A DNA stretch of 64,000 bases from Karalla daura. Lineage: Eukaryota; Chordata; Actinopteri; Chaetodontiformes; Leiognathidae. Position 1 is the first letter of the stretch. The number at the start of each line of letters is the position of its first letter. The notes under the pieces are model-generated. The model saw nothing but the letters and a program-made list of their open reading frames with translations. It was not told where the DNA came from and ran no database searches. This document shows positions 24,663-37,600 of the stretch, in pieces. The stretch lies in NCBI GenBank assembly GCA_029224185.1, contig JANZKI010000098.1:1-64000 (forward strand), read 5' to 3'. A program made the translations under genes and the position numbers.

Positions 24663-27600
24663 TGGTCGTCGAGAAGAGGTGCTGCTGAAAAACCATACAA
24701 CCTATTAGCGTGCAACTCGCTACACAAACACACCACAAGATTCTTCAATTTTTGAAATGAAAATGAAGTTTCAAAGTCAAAGTATTGCAACGTTGCGAAT
24801 GTTTGTTTGTGGAGTTCTGTTTTTCCCATTCATTCTTATGGGAAAAAGCCAAATTGGCCAAGTGAGAGACATTTGGCTCTATGGAGACAACGCTTTCACC
24901 AATCTGGAATACGAGCTCACTGTCACGCCGTAGGGGAGAGTCTCCAGAATGCCCTGACACGATTTGGTGTGTGTACTATGAGAACTGTGGCCACAGTCGC
25001 GAGGAGAAGTGTAACGTTTAACATTGATGGCAGTGGTAGGACAATGAATGGGGGCTTATGGAGAGAAAAGGCTGCACTGGGCCTACGATGAGGCTCGTCG
25101 TTTAAATTTCACAAGGCGCACGGGTTCATGGCCTGCCCCGCATGAGAGAGCACCAATGTTCCTACAAAACTGGAAAAAAGAATTTGTCTGCTGCTTAGGG
25201 TGTGGCTGGCAGCAGCGTGAAAAGAGCGAAACGAGAGCTGATTTTTAAGCGATCCTGCATGTCAGCCCGGTGCTATGAAGAGATTGGACATGCCCAATGC
25301 TGAGGGGGCCCTTTCCCACTCTGCAAGTCTCCCAGGGCCTGTGCCATCTGCTGGGGTGCATTGAAGCTGGACACCTCATCACTTTGTATGACCATGTCAG
25401 CAGAGGAAACAATGGAGCAGGTACCTGAGCACATGGTCGTCGAGAAATGGTGCTGCTGAAAAACCATACAACCTATCAGCGTGCAACTCGCTACACAAAC
25501 ACACCACAAGATTCTTCAATTTTTGAAATGAAAAAGAAGTTTCAAAGTCAAAGCATGGCAATGTTGCGAATGTTTGTTTGTGGAGTTCTGTTTTTCCCAT
25601 TCATTCTTATGGGAAAAAGCCAAATTGGCCAAGTGAGAAACATTTGGCTCTATGGAGACAACGCTTTCACCAATCTGGAATACGAGCTCACTGTCACGCC
25701 GTAGGGGAGAGTCTCCAGAATGCCCTGACACGATTTGGTGTGTGTACTATGAGAACTGTGGCCACAGTCGCGAGGAGAAGTGTAACGTTTAACATTGATG
25801 GCAGTGGTGGGACAATGAATGGGGGCTTATGGAGAAAAAAGGCTGCACTGGGCCATACGATGAGGCTCGTCTTTTAAATTTCACAGGGCGCACGGGTTGA
25901 AGACCTGCCCTGGATGAGAGAGCACCAATGTTCCTACAAAACTAGAAAAAATAATTTGTGTACTGCTTAGGGTGTGGCTGGGAGCAGCGTGAAAAGAGCG
26001 AAACGAGAGCTGATTTTTAAGCGATCCCGCATGTCAGCCCTATGCTAAGAAGAGGTTGGACATGCCCGATGCTGAGGGGGCCCTTTCCCACTCTGCGAGT
26101 CTCCCAGGGCCTGTGCCATCTGCTGGGGTGCATTGAAGCTGGACGCCTCATCACTTTGTATGACCATGTGAGCAGAGGAGACATTGGAGCAGGTACCTGA
26201 GCACATGGTTGTCGAGAAATGGTGCTGCTGAAAAACCATACAACCTATCAGCGTCCAACTCGCTACACAAACACACCACAAGAATCTTCAATTTTTTAAA
26301 TGAAAATGAAGTTTCAAAGTCAAGGTATGGCAACGTTGCGAATGTTTGTTTTTGGAGTTCTGTTTTTCCCATTCATTCTTGTGGGAAAAAGCCAAATTGG
26401 TGAAGTGATAAACATTTGGCTCTATGGAGACTGCGCTTTCACCTATCTGGAATACGAGCTCACTGTCACGCCGTAGGGGAGAGTCTCCAGAATGCCCTGA
26501 CACGATTTGGTGTGTGTACCATGAAAACTGTGACCACAGTCTCGAGGAGAAGTGTAAGGTTTAACATTGATGTCAGCGGTTGGAAATTGAATGGGGGCTT
26601 AAGGAGGGAAAAGGCTGCACGGGGCCTACGATGATGCTCGTCATTTAAATTTCACAAGGCGCACGGGTTTATGGCCTGCCCCGCATGAGAGAGCACCAAT
26701 GTTCCTACAAAACTGGAAAAAATAATTTGTCTGCTGCTTAGGGTGTGGCTGGGAGCAGCGTGAAAAGAGCGAAACGAGAGCTGATTTTTTAGCGATCCGC
26801 ATGTCGCACGGGGCTATGAAGAGATTGGACATGCCCAATGCTGAGGGGGCCCTTTCCCACTCTGCGAGTCTCCCAGGGACTGTGCCATCTGCTGGGGTGC
26901 ATTGAAGCTGGACGCCTCATCACTTTCTATGACCATGTGAGCAGAGGAGACATTGGAGCAGGTACCTGAGCACATGGTTGTCGAGAAATGGTGCTGCTGA
27001 AAAACCATACAACCTATCAGCGTGCAACTCGCTTCACAAACACACCACAAGATTCTTCAATTTTTGAAATGAAAATGAAGTTTCAAAGTCAAAGCATGGC
27101 AACGTTGCAAATGTTTGTTTGTGGAGTTCTGTTTTTCCCATTCATTCTTATGGGAAAAAGCCAAATTGGCCAAGTGAGAGACATTTGGCTCTATGGAGAC
27201 AACGCTTTCACCAATCTGGAATACGAGCTCACTGTCACGCCGTAGGGGAGAGTCTCCAGAATGCCCTGACACGATTTGGTGTGTGTACTATGAGAACTGT
27301 GGCCACAGTCGCGAGGAGAAGTGTAACGTTTAACATTGATGGCAGTGGTAGGACAATGAATGGGGGCTTATGGAGAGAAAAGGCTGCACTGGGCCATACG
27401 ATGAGGCTCGTCGTTTAAATTTCACAAGGCGCACGGGTTTCTGGCCTGCCCCACATGAGAGAGCACCAATGTTCCTACAAAACTGGAAAAAATAATTTGT
27501 CTGCTGCTTAGGGTGTGGCTGGCAGCAGCGTGAAAAGAGCGAAACGAGAGCTGATTTTTAAGCGATCCTGCATGTCAGCCCGGTGCTATAAAGAGATTGG

Positions 27601-30600
27601 ACATGCCCACTGCTGAGGGGGCCCTTTCCCACTTTGCACGTCTCCCAGGGCCTGTGCCATCTGCTGGGGTGCATTGAAGCTGGACACCTCATCACTTTGT
27701 ATGACCATGTCAGCAGAGGAAACAATGGAGCAGGTACCTGAGAACATGGTTGTCGAGAAATGGTGCTCCTGAAAAACCATACAACCTATCAGCGTGCAAC
27801 TCGCTACACAAACACACCACAAGATTCTTCAATTTTTGAAATGAAAATGAAGTTTCAAAGTCAAAGTATGGCAACGTTGCGAATGTTTGTTTGTGGAGTT
27901 CTGTTTTTCCCATTCATTCTTGTGGGAAAAAGCCAAATTGGCCAAGTGATAAACATTTGGCTCTAAGGAGACAACGCTTCCACCAATCTGGAATACGAGC
28001 TCACTGTCACGCCGTAGGGGATAGTTTCCACAACACCATGACGCGATTTGGTGTGTGTACCATGAAAAAAGTTGCCAAAGTCGCGAGGAGAAGTGTAAGG
28101 TTTAACATTGATGGCAGTGGTGGGACAATGAATGGGGGCTTATGGAGATACAAGGCTGCACTGGGCCTACGATGAGGCTCGTCGTTTAAATTTCACAAGG
28201 CGCACGGGTTTATGGCCTGCCCCGCATGAGAGAGCACCAATGTTCCTACAAAACTGGAAAAAAGAATTTGTCTGCTGCTCAGGGTGTGGCTGGGAGCAGC
28301 GTGAAAAGAGCGAAACGAGAGCTGATTTTTAAGCGATCCCGCATGTTGGCCCGGGGCTAAGAAGAGATTGGACATGCCCAATGCTGAGGGGGCCCTCTCA
28401 AACTCTGGGAGTCTCCCAGGGCCTGTGCCATCTGCTGGGGTGCATTGAAGCTGGACGCCTCATCACTTTGTATTACCATGTCAGCAGAGGAGACAATGGA
28501 GCAGGTACCTGAGCACATGGTCGTCGAGAAGAGGTTCTGCTGAAAAACCATACAATCTATCAGCGTGCAACTCGCTACACAAACACACCACAAGATTCTT
28601 CAATTTTTGAAATGAAAATGAAGTTTCAAAGTCAAAGTATGGCAACGTTGCGAATGTTAGTTTGTGGAGTTCTGTTTTTCCCATTCATTCTTATGGGAAA
28701 AAGCCAAATTGGCCAAGTGATAAACATTTGGCTCTATGGAGACTGCGCTTTCACCTATCTGGAATATGAGCTCACTGTCACGCCGTAGGGGAGAGTCTCC
28801 AGAACGCCCTGACACGATTTGGTGTGTGTACTATGAGAACTGTGGCCACAGTTGCGAGGAGTAGTTTAACGTTTAACATTGATGGCAGTGGTGGGACAAT
28901 GAATGGGGGCTTATGGAGATAAAAGGCTGCACTGGGCCTACGATGAGGCTCGTCGTTTAAATTTCACAAGGCGCACGGGTTTATGGCCTGCCCCGCATGA
29001 GAGAGCACCAATGTTCCTACAAAACTGGAAAAAAGAATTTGTCTGCTGCTTAGGGTGAGGCTGGGAGCAGCGTGAAAAGAGCGAAACGAGAGCTGATTTT
29101 TAAGCGATCCCGCATGTCGGCCCGGTGCCATGAAGAGATTGGACATGCCCAATGCTGAGGGGGCCCTTTCCCACTCTGCGAGTCTCCCAGGGCCTGTGCC
29201 ATCTGCTGGGGTGCATTGAAGCTGTACGCCTCATCACTTTGTATTACCATGTCAGCAGAGGAGACATTGGAGCAGGTACCTGAGCACATGGTTGTCGAGA
29301 AATGGTGCTGCTGAAAAACCATACAACCTATCAGCGTGCAATTCGCGACCAAACACACCACAAGATTCTTCAATTTTTGAAATGAAAATGAAGTTTCAAA
29401 GTCAAAGTATGGCAACGTTGCGAATGTTTGTTTGTGGAGTTCTGTTTTTCCCATTCATTCTTATGGGAAAAAGCCAAATTGGCCAAGTGATAAACATTTG
29501 GCTCTATGGAGACTGCGTTTTCACCAATCTGGAATACGAGCTCACTGTCACGCCGTAGGGGATAGTTTCCAGAACACCATGACGCGATTTGGTGTGTGTA
29601 CCATGAAAACTGTGGCCACAGTCGCGAGGAGAAGTGTAAGATTTAACATTGATGTAAGCGGTTGGAAATTGAATGGGGGCTTAAGGAGGGAAAAGGCTGC
29701 ACTGGGCCTGCGATGATGCTCGTCGTTTAAATTTCACAAGGCGCACGGGTTTATGGCCAGCCCCGCATGAGAGAGCACCAATGTTCCTACAAAACTGGAA
29801 AAAAGAATTTGTCTGCTGCGTAGGGTGTGGCTGGGAGCAGCGTGAAAAGAACGAAACGAGAGCTGATTTTTAAGCGATCCCGCATGTCGCACGGGGCTAT
29901 GAAGAGATTGGACATGCCCAATGCTGAGGGGGCCCTTTCCCACTCTGCAAGTCTCCAAGGGACTGTGCCATCTGCTGGGGTGCATTGACGCTGGACGCCT
30001 CATCACTTTGTATGACCATGTGTGCAGAGGAGACATTGGAGCAGGTACCTGAGCACATGGTTGTCGAGAAATGGTGCTGCTGAAAAACCATACAACCTAT
30101 CAGCGTGCAACTCGCTACACAAACACACCACAAGATTCTTCAATTTTTGAAATGAAAATGAAGTTTCAAAGTCAAAGTATGGCAACGTTGCGAATGTTTG
30201 TTTGTGGAGTTCTGTTTTTCCCATTCATTCTTATGGGAAAAAGCCAAATTGGCCAAGTGATAAAATTTGGCTCTATGGAGACTGCGCTTTCACCTATCTG
30301 GAATACGAGCTCACTGTCACGCCGTAGGGGAGAGTCTCCAGAATGCCCTGACACGATTTGGTTTGTGTACTATGAGAACTGTGGCCACAGTCGCGAGGAG
30401 AAGTGTAACGTTTAACATTGATGGCAGTGGTGGGACAATGAATGGGGGCTTATGGAGAGAAAAGGCTGCACTGGGCCTACGATGAGGCTCGTCGTTTAAA
30501 TTTCACAGGGCGCACGGGTTGATGACCTGCCCCGGATGAGAGAGCACCAATGTTCCTACAAAACTAGAAAAAATTATTTGTGTACTGGTTAGGGTGTGGC

Positions 30601-33600
30601 TGGGAGCAGCGTGAAAAGAGCGAAACGAGAGCTGATTTTTAAGCGATCCCGCATGTTGGCCCGGGGCTAAGAAGAGATTGGACATGCCCAATGCTGAGGG
30701 GGCCCTCTCAAACTCTGGGAGTCTCCCAGGGCCTGTGCCATCTGCTGGGGTGCATTGAAGCTGGACGCCTCATCACTTTGTATGACCATGTGAGCAGAGG
30801 AGACAATGGAGCAGGTACCTGAGCACATGGTCGTCGAGAAGAGGTTCTGCTGAAAAACCATACAATCTATCAGCGTGCAACTCGCTACACAAACACACCA
30901 CAAGATTCTTCAATTTTTGAAATGAAAATGAAGTTTCAAAGTCAAAGTATTGCAACGTTGCGAATGTTAGTTTGTGGAGTTCTGTTTTTCCCATTCATTC
31001 TTATGGGAAAAAGCCAAATTGGCCAAGTGATAAACATTTGGCTCTATGGAGACTGCGCTTTCACCTATCTGGAATATGAGCTCACTGTCACGCCGTAGGG
31101 GAGAGTCTCCAGAACGCCCTGACACGATTTGGTGTGTGTACTATGAGAACTGTGGCCACAGTTGCGAGGAGTAGTTTAACGTTTAACATTGATGGCAGTG
31201 GTGGGACAATGAATGGGGGCTTATGGAGATAAAAGGCTGCACTGGGCCTACGATGAGGCTCGTCGTTTAAATTTCACAAGGCGCACGGGTTTATGGCCTG
31301 CCCCGCATGAGAGAGCACCAATGTTCCTACAAAACTGGAAAAAAGAATTTGTCTGCTGCTTAGGGTGAGGCTGGGAGCAGCGTGAAAAGAGCGAAACGAG
31401 AGCTGATTTTTAAGCGATCCCGCATGTCGGCCCGGTGCCATGAAGAGATTGGACATGCCCAATGCTGAGGGGGCCCTTTCCCACTCTGCGAGTCTCCCAG
31501 GGCCTGTGCCATCTGCTGGGGTGCATTGAAGCTGGACGCCTCATCACTTTGTATGACCATGTGAGCAGAGGAGACATTGGAGCAGGTACCTGAGCACATG
31601 GTTGTCAAGAAATGGTGCTGCTGAAAAACCATACAACCTATCAGCGTGCAACTCGCGACCAAACACACCACAAGATTCTTCAATTTTTGAAATGAAAATG
31701 AAGTTTCAAAGTCAAAGTATGGCAACGTTGCGAATGTTTGTTTGTGGAGTTCTGTTTTTCCCATTCATTCTTATGGGAAAAAGCCAAATTGGCCAAGTGA
31801 TAAACATTTGGCTCTATGGAGACTGCGTTTTCACCAATCTGGAATACGAGCTCACTGTCACGCCGTAGGGGATAGTTTCCAGAACACCATGACGCGATTT
31901 GGTGTGTGTACCATGAAAACTGTGGCCACAGTCGCGAGGAGAAGTGTAAGATTTAACATTGATGTAAGCGGTTGGAAATTGAATGGGGGCTTAAGGAGGG
32001 AAAAGGCTGCACTGGGCCTGCGATGATGCTCGTCGTTTAAATTTCACAAGGCGCACGGGTTTATGGCCTGCCCCGGATGAGAGAGCACCAATGTTCCTAC
32101 AAAACTAGAAAAAATTATTTGTGTACTGGTTAGGGTGTGGCTGGGAGCAGCGTGAAAAGAGCGAAACGAGAGCTGATTTTTAAGCGATCCCGCATGTCGG
32201 CCCGGAGCTAAGAAGAGGTTGGACATGCCCAATGCTGAGGGGGCCCTTTCCCACTCTGCGAGTCTCCCAGGGCCTGTGCCATCTGCTGGGGTGCATTGAA
32301 GCTGGACGCCTCATCACTTTGTATGACCATGTGAGCAGAGGAGACATTGGAGCAGGTACCTGAGCACATGGTTGTCGAGAAATGGTGCTGCTGAAAAACC
32401 ATACAACCTATCAGCGTGCAACTCGCTACACAAACACACCACAAGAATCTTCAATTTTTGAAATGAAAATGAAGTTTCAAAGTCAAAGCATGGCAATGTT
32501 GCGAATGTTTGTTTGTGGAGTTCTGTTTTTCCCATTCATTCTTATGGGAAAAAGCCAAATTGGCCAAGTGAGAAACATTTGGCTCTATGGAGACAACGCT
32601 TTCACCTATCTGGAATACGAGCTCACTGTCACGCCGTAGGGGAGAGTCTCCAGAATGCCCTGACACGATTTGGTGTGTGTACTATGAGAACTGTGGCCAC
32701 AGTCGCGAGGAGAAGTGTAACGTTTAACATTGATGGCAGTGGTGGGACAATGAATGGGGGCTTATGGAGAAAAAAGGCTGCACTGGGCCTACGATGAGGC
32801 TCGTCGTTTAAATTTCACAAGGCGCACGGGTTTATGGCCTGCCCCGCATGAGAGAGCACCAATGTTCCTACAAAACTGGAAAAAAGAATTTGTCTGCTGC
32901 TTCGGGTGTGGCTGGGAGCAGCGTGAAAAGAGCGAAACGAGAGCTGATTTTTAAGCGATCCCGCATGTCGGCCCGGTGCTAAGAAGAGATTGGACATGCC
33001 CAATGCTGAGGGGGCCCTCTCAAACTCTGGGAGTCTCCCAGGGCCTGTGCCATCTGCTGGGGTGCATTGAAGCTGGACGCCTCATCACTTTGTATTACCA
33101 TGTCAGCAGAGGAGACAATGGAGCAGGTACCTGAGCACATGGTCGTCGAGAAGAGGTTCTGCTGAAAAACCATACAATCTATCAGCGTGCAACTCGCTAC
33201 ACAAACACACCACAAGATTCTTCAATTTTTGAAATGAAAATGAAGTTTCAAAGTCAAAGTATGGCAACGTTGCGAATGTTAGTTTGTGGAGTTCTGTTTT
33301 TCCCATTCATTCTTATGGGAAAAAGCCAAATTGGCCAAGTGATAAACATTTGGCTCTATGGAGACTGCGCTTTCACCTATCTGGAATATGAGCTCACTGT
33401 CACGCCGTAGGGGACAGTCTCCAGAACGCCCTGACACGATTTGGTGTGTGTACTATGAGAACTGTGGCCACAGTTGCGAGGAGTAGTTTAACGTTTAACA
33501 TTGATGGCAGTGGTGGGACAATGAATGGGGGCTTATGGAGATAAAAGGCTGCACTGGGCCTACGATGAGGCTCGTCGTTTAAATTTCACAAGGCGCACGG

Positions 33601-36600
33601 GTTTATGGCCTGCCCCGCATGAGAGAGCACCAATGTTCCTACAAAACTGGAAAAAAGAATTTGTCTGCTGCTTAGGGTGTGGCTGGGAGCAGCGTGAAAA
33701 GAGCGAAACGAGAGCTGATTTTTAAGCGATCCCGCATGTCGGCCCGGTGCCATGAAGAGATTGGACATGCCCAATGCTGAGGGGGCCCTTTCCCACTCTG
33801 CGAGTCTCCCAGGGCCTGTGCCATCTGCTGGGGTGCATTGAAGCTGTACGCCTCATCACTTTGTATTACCATGTCAGCAGAGGAGACATTGGAGCAGGTA
33901 CCTGAGCACATGGTTGTCGAGAAATGGTGCTGCTGAAAAACCATACAACCTATCAGCGTGCAATTCGCGACCAAACACACCACAAGATTCTTCAATTTTT
34001 GAAATGAAAATGAAGTTTCAAAGTCAAAGTATGGCAACGTTGCGAATGTTTGTTTGTGGAGTTCTGTTTTTCCCATTCATTCTTATGGGAAAAAGCCAAA
34101 TTGGCCAAGTGATAAACATTTGGCTCTATGGAGACTGCGTTTTCACCAGTCTGGAATACGAGCTCACTGTCACGCCGTAGGGGATAGTTTCCAGAACACC
34201 ATGACGCGATTTGGTGTGTGTACCATGAAAACTGTGGCCACAGTCGCGAGGAGAAGTGTAAGATTTAACATTGATGTAAGCGGTTGGAAATTGAATGGGG
34301 GCTTAAGGAGGGAAAAGGCTGCACTGGGCCTGCGATGATGCTCGTCGTTTAAATTTCACAAGGCGCACGGGTTTATGGCCAGCCCCGCATGAGAGAGCAC
34401 CAATGTTCCTACAAAACTGGAAAAAAGAATTTGTCTGCTGCGTAGGGTGTGGCTGGGAGCAGCGTGAAAAGAACGAAACGAGAGCTGATTTTTAAGCGAT
34501 CCCGCATGTCGCACGGGGCTATGAAGAGATTGGACATGCCCAATGCTGAGGGGGCCCTTTCCCACTCTGCAAGTCTCCAAGGGACTGTGCCATCTGCTGG
34601 GGTGCATTGACGCTGGACGCCTCATCACTTTGTATGACCATGTGTGCAGAGGAGACATTGGAGCAGGTACCTGAGCACATGGTTGTCGAGAAATGGTGCT
34701 GCTGAAAAACCATACAACCTATCAGCGTGCAACTCGCTACACAAACACACCACAAGATTCTTCAATTTTTGAAATGAAAATGAAGTTTCAAAGTCAAAGT
34801 ATGGCAACGTTGCGAATGTTTGTTTGTGGAGTTCTGTTTTTCCCATTCATTCTTATGGGAAAAAGCCAAATTGGCCAAGTGATAAAATTTGGCTCTATGG
34901 AGACTGCGCTTTCACCTATCTGGAATACTAGCTCACTGTCACGCCGTAGGGGAGAGTCTCCAGAATGCCCTGACACGATTTGGTTTGTGTACTATGAGAA
35001 CTGTGGCCACAGTCGCGAGGAGAAGTGTAACGTTTAACATTGATGGCAGTGGTGGGACAATGAATGGGGGCTTATGGAGAGAAAAGGCTGCACTGGGCCT
35101 ACGATGAGGCTCGTCGTTTAAATTTCACAGGGCGCACGGGTTGATGACCTGCCCCGGATGAGAGAGCACCAATGTTCCTACAAAACTAGAAAAAATTATT
35201 TGTGTACTGGTTAGGGTGTGGCTGGGAGCAGCGTGAAAAGAGCGAAACGAGAGCTGATTTTTAAGCGATCCCGCATGTTGGCCCGGGGCTAAGAAGAGAT
35301 TGGACATGCCCAATGCTGAGGGGGCCCTCTCAAACTCTGGGAGTCTCCCAGGGCCTGTGCCATCTGCTGGGGTGCATTGAAGCTGGACGCCTCATCACTT
35401 TGTATTACCATGTCAGCAGAGGAGACAATGGAGCAGGTACCTGAGCACATGGTCGTCGAGAAGAGGTTCTGCTGAAAAACCATACAATCTATCAGCGTGC
35501 AACTTGCTACACAAACACACCACAAGATTCTTCAATTTTTGAAATGAAAATGAAGTTTCAAAGTCAAAGTATTGCAACGTTGCGAATGTTTGTTTGTGGA
35601 GTTCTGTTTTTCCCATTCATTCTTATGGGAAAAAGCCAAATTGGCCAAGTGATAAACATTTGGCTCTATGGAGACTGCGCTTTCACCTATCTGGAATATG
35701 AGCTCACTGTCACGCCGTAGGGGAGAGTCTCCAGAACGCCCTGACACGATTTGGTGTGTGTACTATGAGAACTGTGGCCACAGTTGCGAGGAGTAGTTTA
35801 ACGTTTAACATTGATGGCAGTGGTGGGACAATGAATGGGGGCTTATGGAGATAAAAGGCTGCACTGGGCCTACGATGAGGCTCGTCGTTTAAATTTCACA
35901 AGGCGCACGGGTTTATGGCCTGCCCCGCATGAGAGAGCACCAATGTTCCTACAAAACTGGAAAAAAGAATTTGTCTGCTGCTTAGGGTGAGGCTGGGAGC
36001 AGCGTGAAAAGAGCGAAACGAGAGCTGATTTTTAAGCGATCCCGCATGTCGGCCCGGTGCCATGAAGAGATTGGACATGCCCAATGCTGAGGGGGCCCTT
36101 TCCCACTCTGCGAGTCTCCCAGGGCCTGTGCCATCTGCTGGGGTGCATTGAAGCTGGACGCCTCATCACTTTGTATGACCATGTGAGCAGAGGAGACATT
36201 GGAGCAGGTACCTGAGCACATGGTTGTCAAGAAATGGTGCTGCTGAAAAACCATACAACCTATCAGCGTGCATTTCGCGACCAAACACACCACAAGATTC
36301 TTCAATTTTTGAAATGAAAATGAAGTTTCAAAGTCAAAGTATGGCAACGTTGCGAATGTTTGTTTGTGGAGTTCTGTTTTTCCCATTCATTCTTATGGGA
36401 AAAAGCCAAATTGGCCAAGTGATAAACATTTGGCTCTATGGAGACTGCGTTTTCACCAATCTGGAATACGAGCTCACTGTCACGCCGTAGGGGATAGTTT
36501 CCAGAACACCATGACGCGATTTGGTGTGTGTACCATGAAAACTGTGGCCACAGTCGCGAGGAGAAGTGTAAGATTTAACATTGATGTAAGCGGTTGGAAA

Positions 36601-37193
36601 TTGAATGGGGGCTTAAGGAGGGAAAAGGCTGCACTGGGCCTGCGATGATGCTCGTCGTTTAAATTTCACAAGGCGCACGGGTTTATGGCCTGCCCCGGAT
36701 GAGAGAGCACCAATGTTCCTACAAAACTTGAAAAAATTATTTGTGTACTGGTTAGGGTGTGGCTGGGAGCAGCGTGAAAAGAGCGAAACGAGAGCTGATT
36801 TTTAAGCGATCCCGCATGTCGGCCCGGAGCTAAGAAGAGGTTGGACATGCCCAATGCTGAGGGGGCCCTTTCCCACTCTGCGAGTCTCCCAGGGCCTGTG
36901 CCATCTGCTGGGGTGCATTGAAGCTGGACGCCTCATCACTTTGTATGACCATGTGAGCAGAGGAGACATTGGAGCAGGTACCTGAGCACATGGTTGTCGA
37001 GAAATGGTGCTGCTGAAAAACCATACAACCTATCAGCGTGCAACTCGCTACACAAACACACCACAAGAATCTTCAATTTTTGAAATGAAAATGAAGTTTC
37101 AAAGTCAAAGCATGGCAATGTTGCGAATGTTTGTTTGTGGAGTTCTGTTTTTCCCATTCATTCTTATGGGAAAAAGCCAAATTGGCCAAGTGA
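24663..37193 (+). repeat. Super-repeat arm A, copy 2
   Basis: This is the second copy of the block at the left of the window, one monomer shorter near 25084. Shared rare variants confirm orthologous position: GGGTTCATGG at 25122 and 1229, the TGCCCACTG change near 27605 and 3712, ATTTTTTAGCGATCCGC near 26783 and 2890, and AAAACTTG near 36723 and 12831. Past 37193 this copy continues the six-unit repeat for about another 600 bases, whereas copy 1 switches to B-type monomers. Confidence 0.9.
28357..32978 (+). repeat. Six-monomer higher-order repeat, copy 3 (in arm A copy 2)
   Basis: This is the counterpart of 4464-9085 at offset 23893. It carries the same per-unit diagnostic variants. The differences I saw are at 30784, 30792, 31283 and 32969. 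It is closer to its 23.9-kb partner than to the adjacent period, so the six-unit duplication predates the 31-unit duplication. Confidence 0.9.
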
Positions 37194-37600
37194 GAAACAT
37201 TTGGCTCTATGGAGACAACGCTTTCACCTATCTGGAATACGAGCTCACTGTCACGCCGTAGGGGAGAGTCTCCAGAATGCCCTGACACGATTTGGTGTGT
37301 GTACTATGAGAACTGTGGCCACAGTCGCGAGGAGAAGTGTAACGTTTAACATTGATGGCAGTGGTGGGACAAGGAATGGGGGCTTATGGAGAAAAAAGGC
37401 TGCACTGGGCCTACGATGAGGCTCGTCGTTTAAATTTCACAAGGCGCACGGGTTTATGGCCTGCCCCGCATGAGAGAGCACCAATGTTCCTACAAAACTG
37501 GAAAAAAGAATTTGTCTGCTGCTTCGGGTGTGGCTGGGAGCAGCGTGAAAAGAGCGAAACGAGAGCTGATTTTTAAGCGATCCCGCATGTTGGCCCGGTG
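32979..37600 (+). repeat. Six-monomer higher-order repeat, copy 4, complete
   Basis: This is the only complete second period in the window. The next period begins at 37601 but follows the pattern only to about 37784. There AGCAAGTACC (37745) and CATACAACC replace the expected AGCAGGTACC and CATACAATC, and region C monomers begin. Confidence 0.88.

Noticed and set aside
24857..25134. TGGCCAAGTGA resembles an RNA polymerase III A box, and GGTTCATGGCC in two units resembles a B box
   Set aside because: The B-box-like sequence is imperfect, present only near 1230 and 25123, and about 265 bases from the A-like box, too far for a tRNA-type promoter. No tRNA or SINE structure is seen.
1191..37193. 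The 12.1-kb near-identical arms as a pure assembly duplication
   Set aside because: Not excluded, but the eight substitutions, the one-unit indel and the different sequence beyond 13301 and 37193 make a simple duplicated contig unlikely. Spanning reads would settle it.
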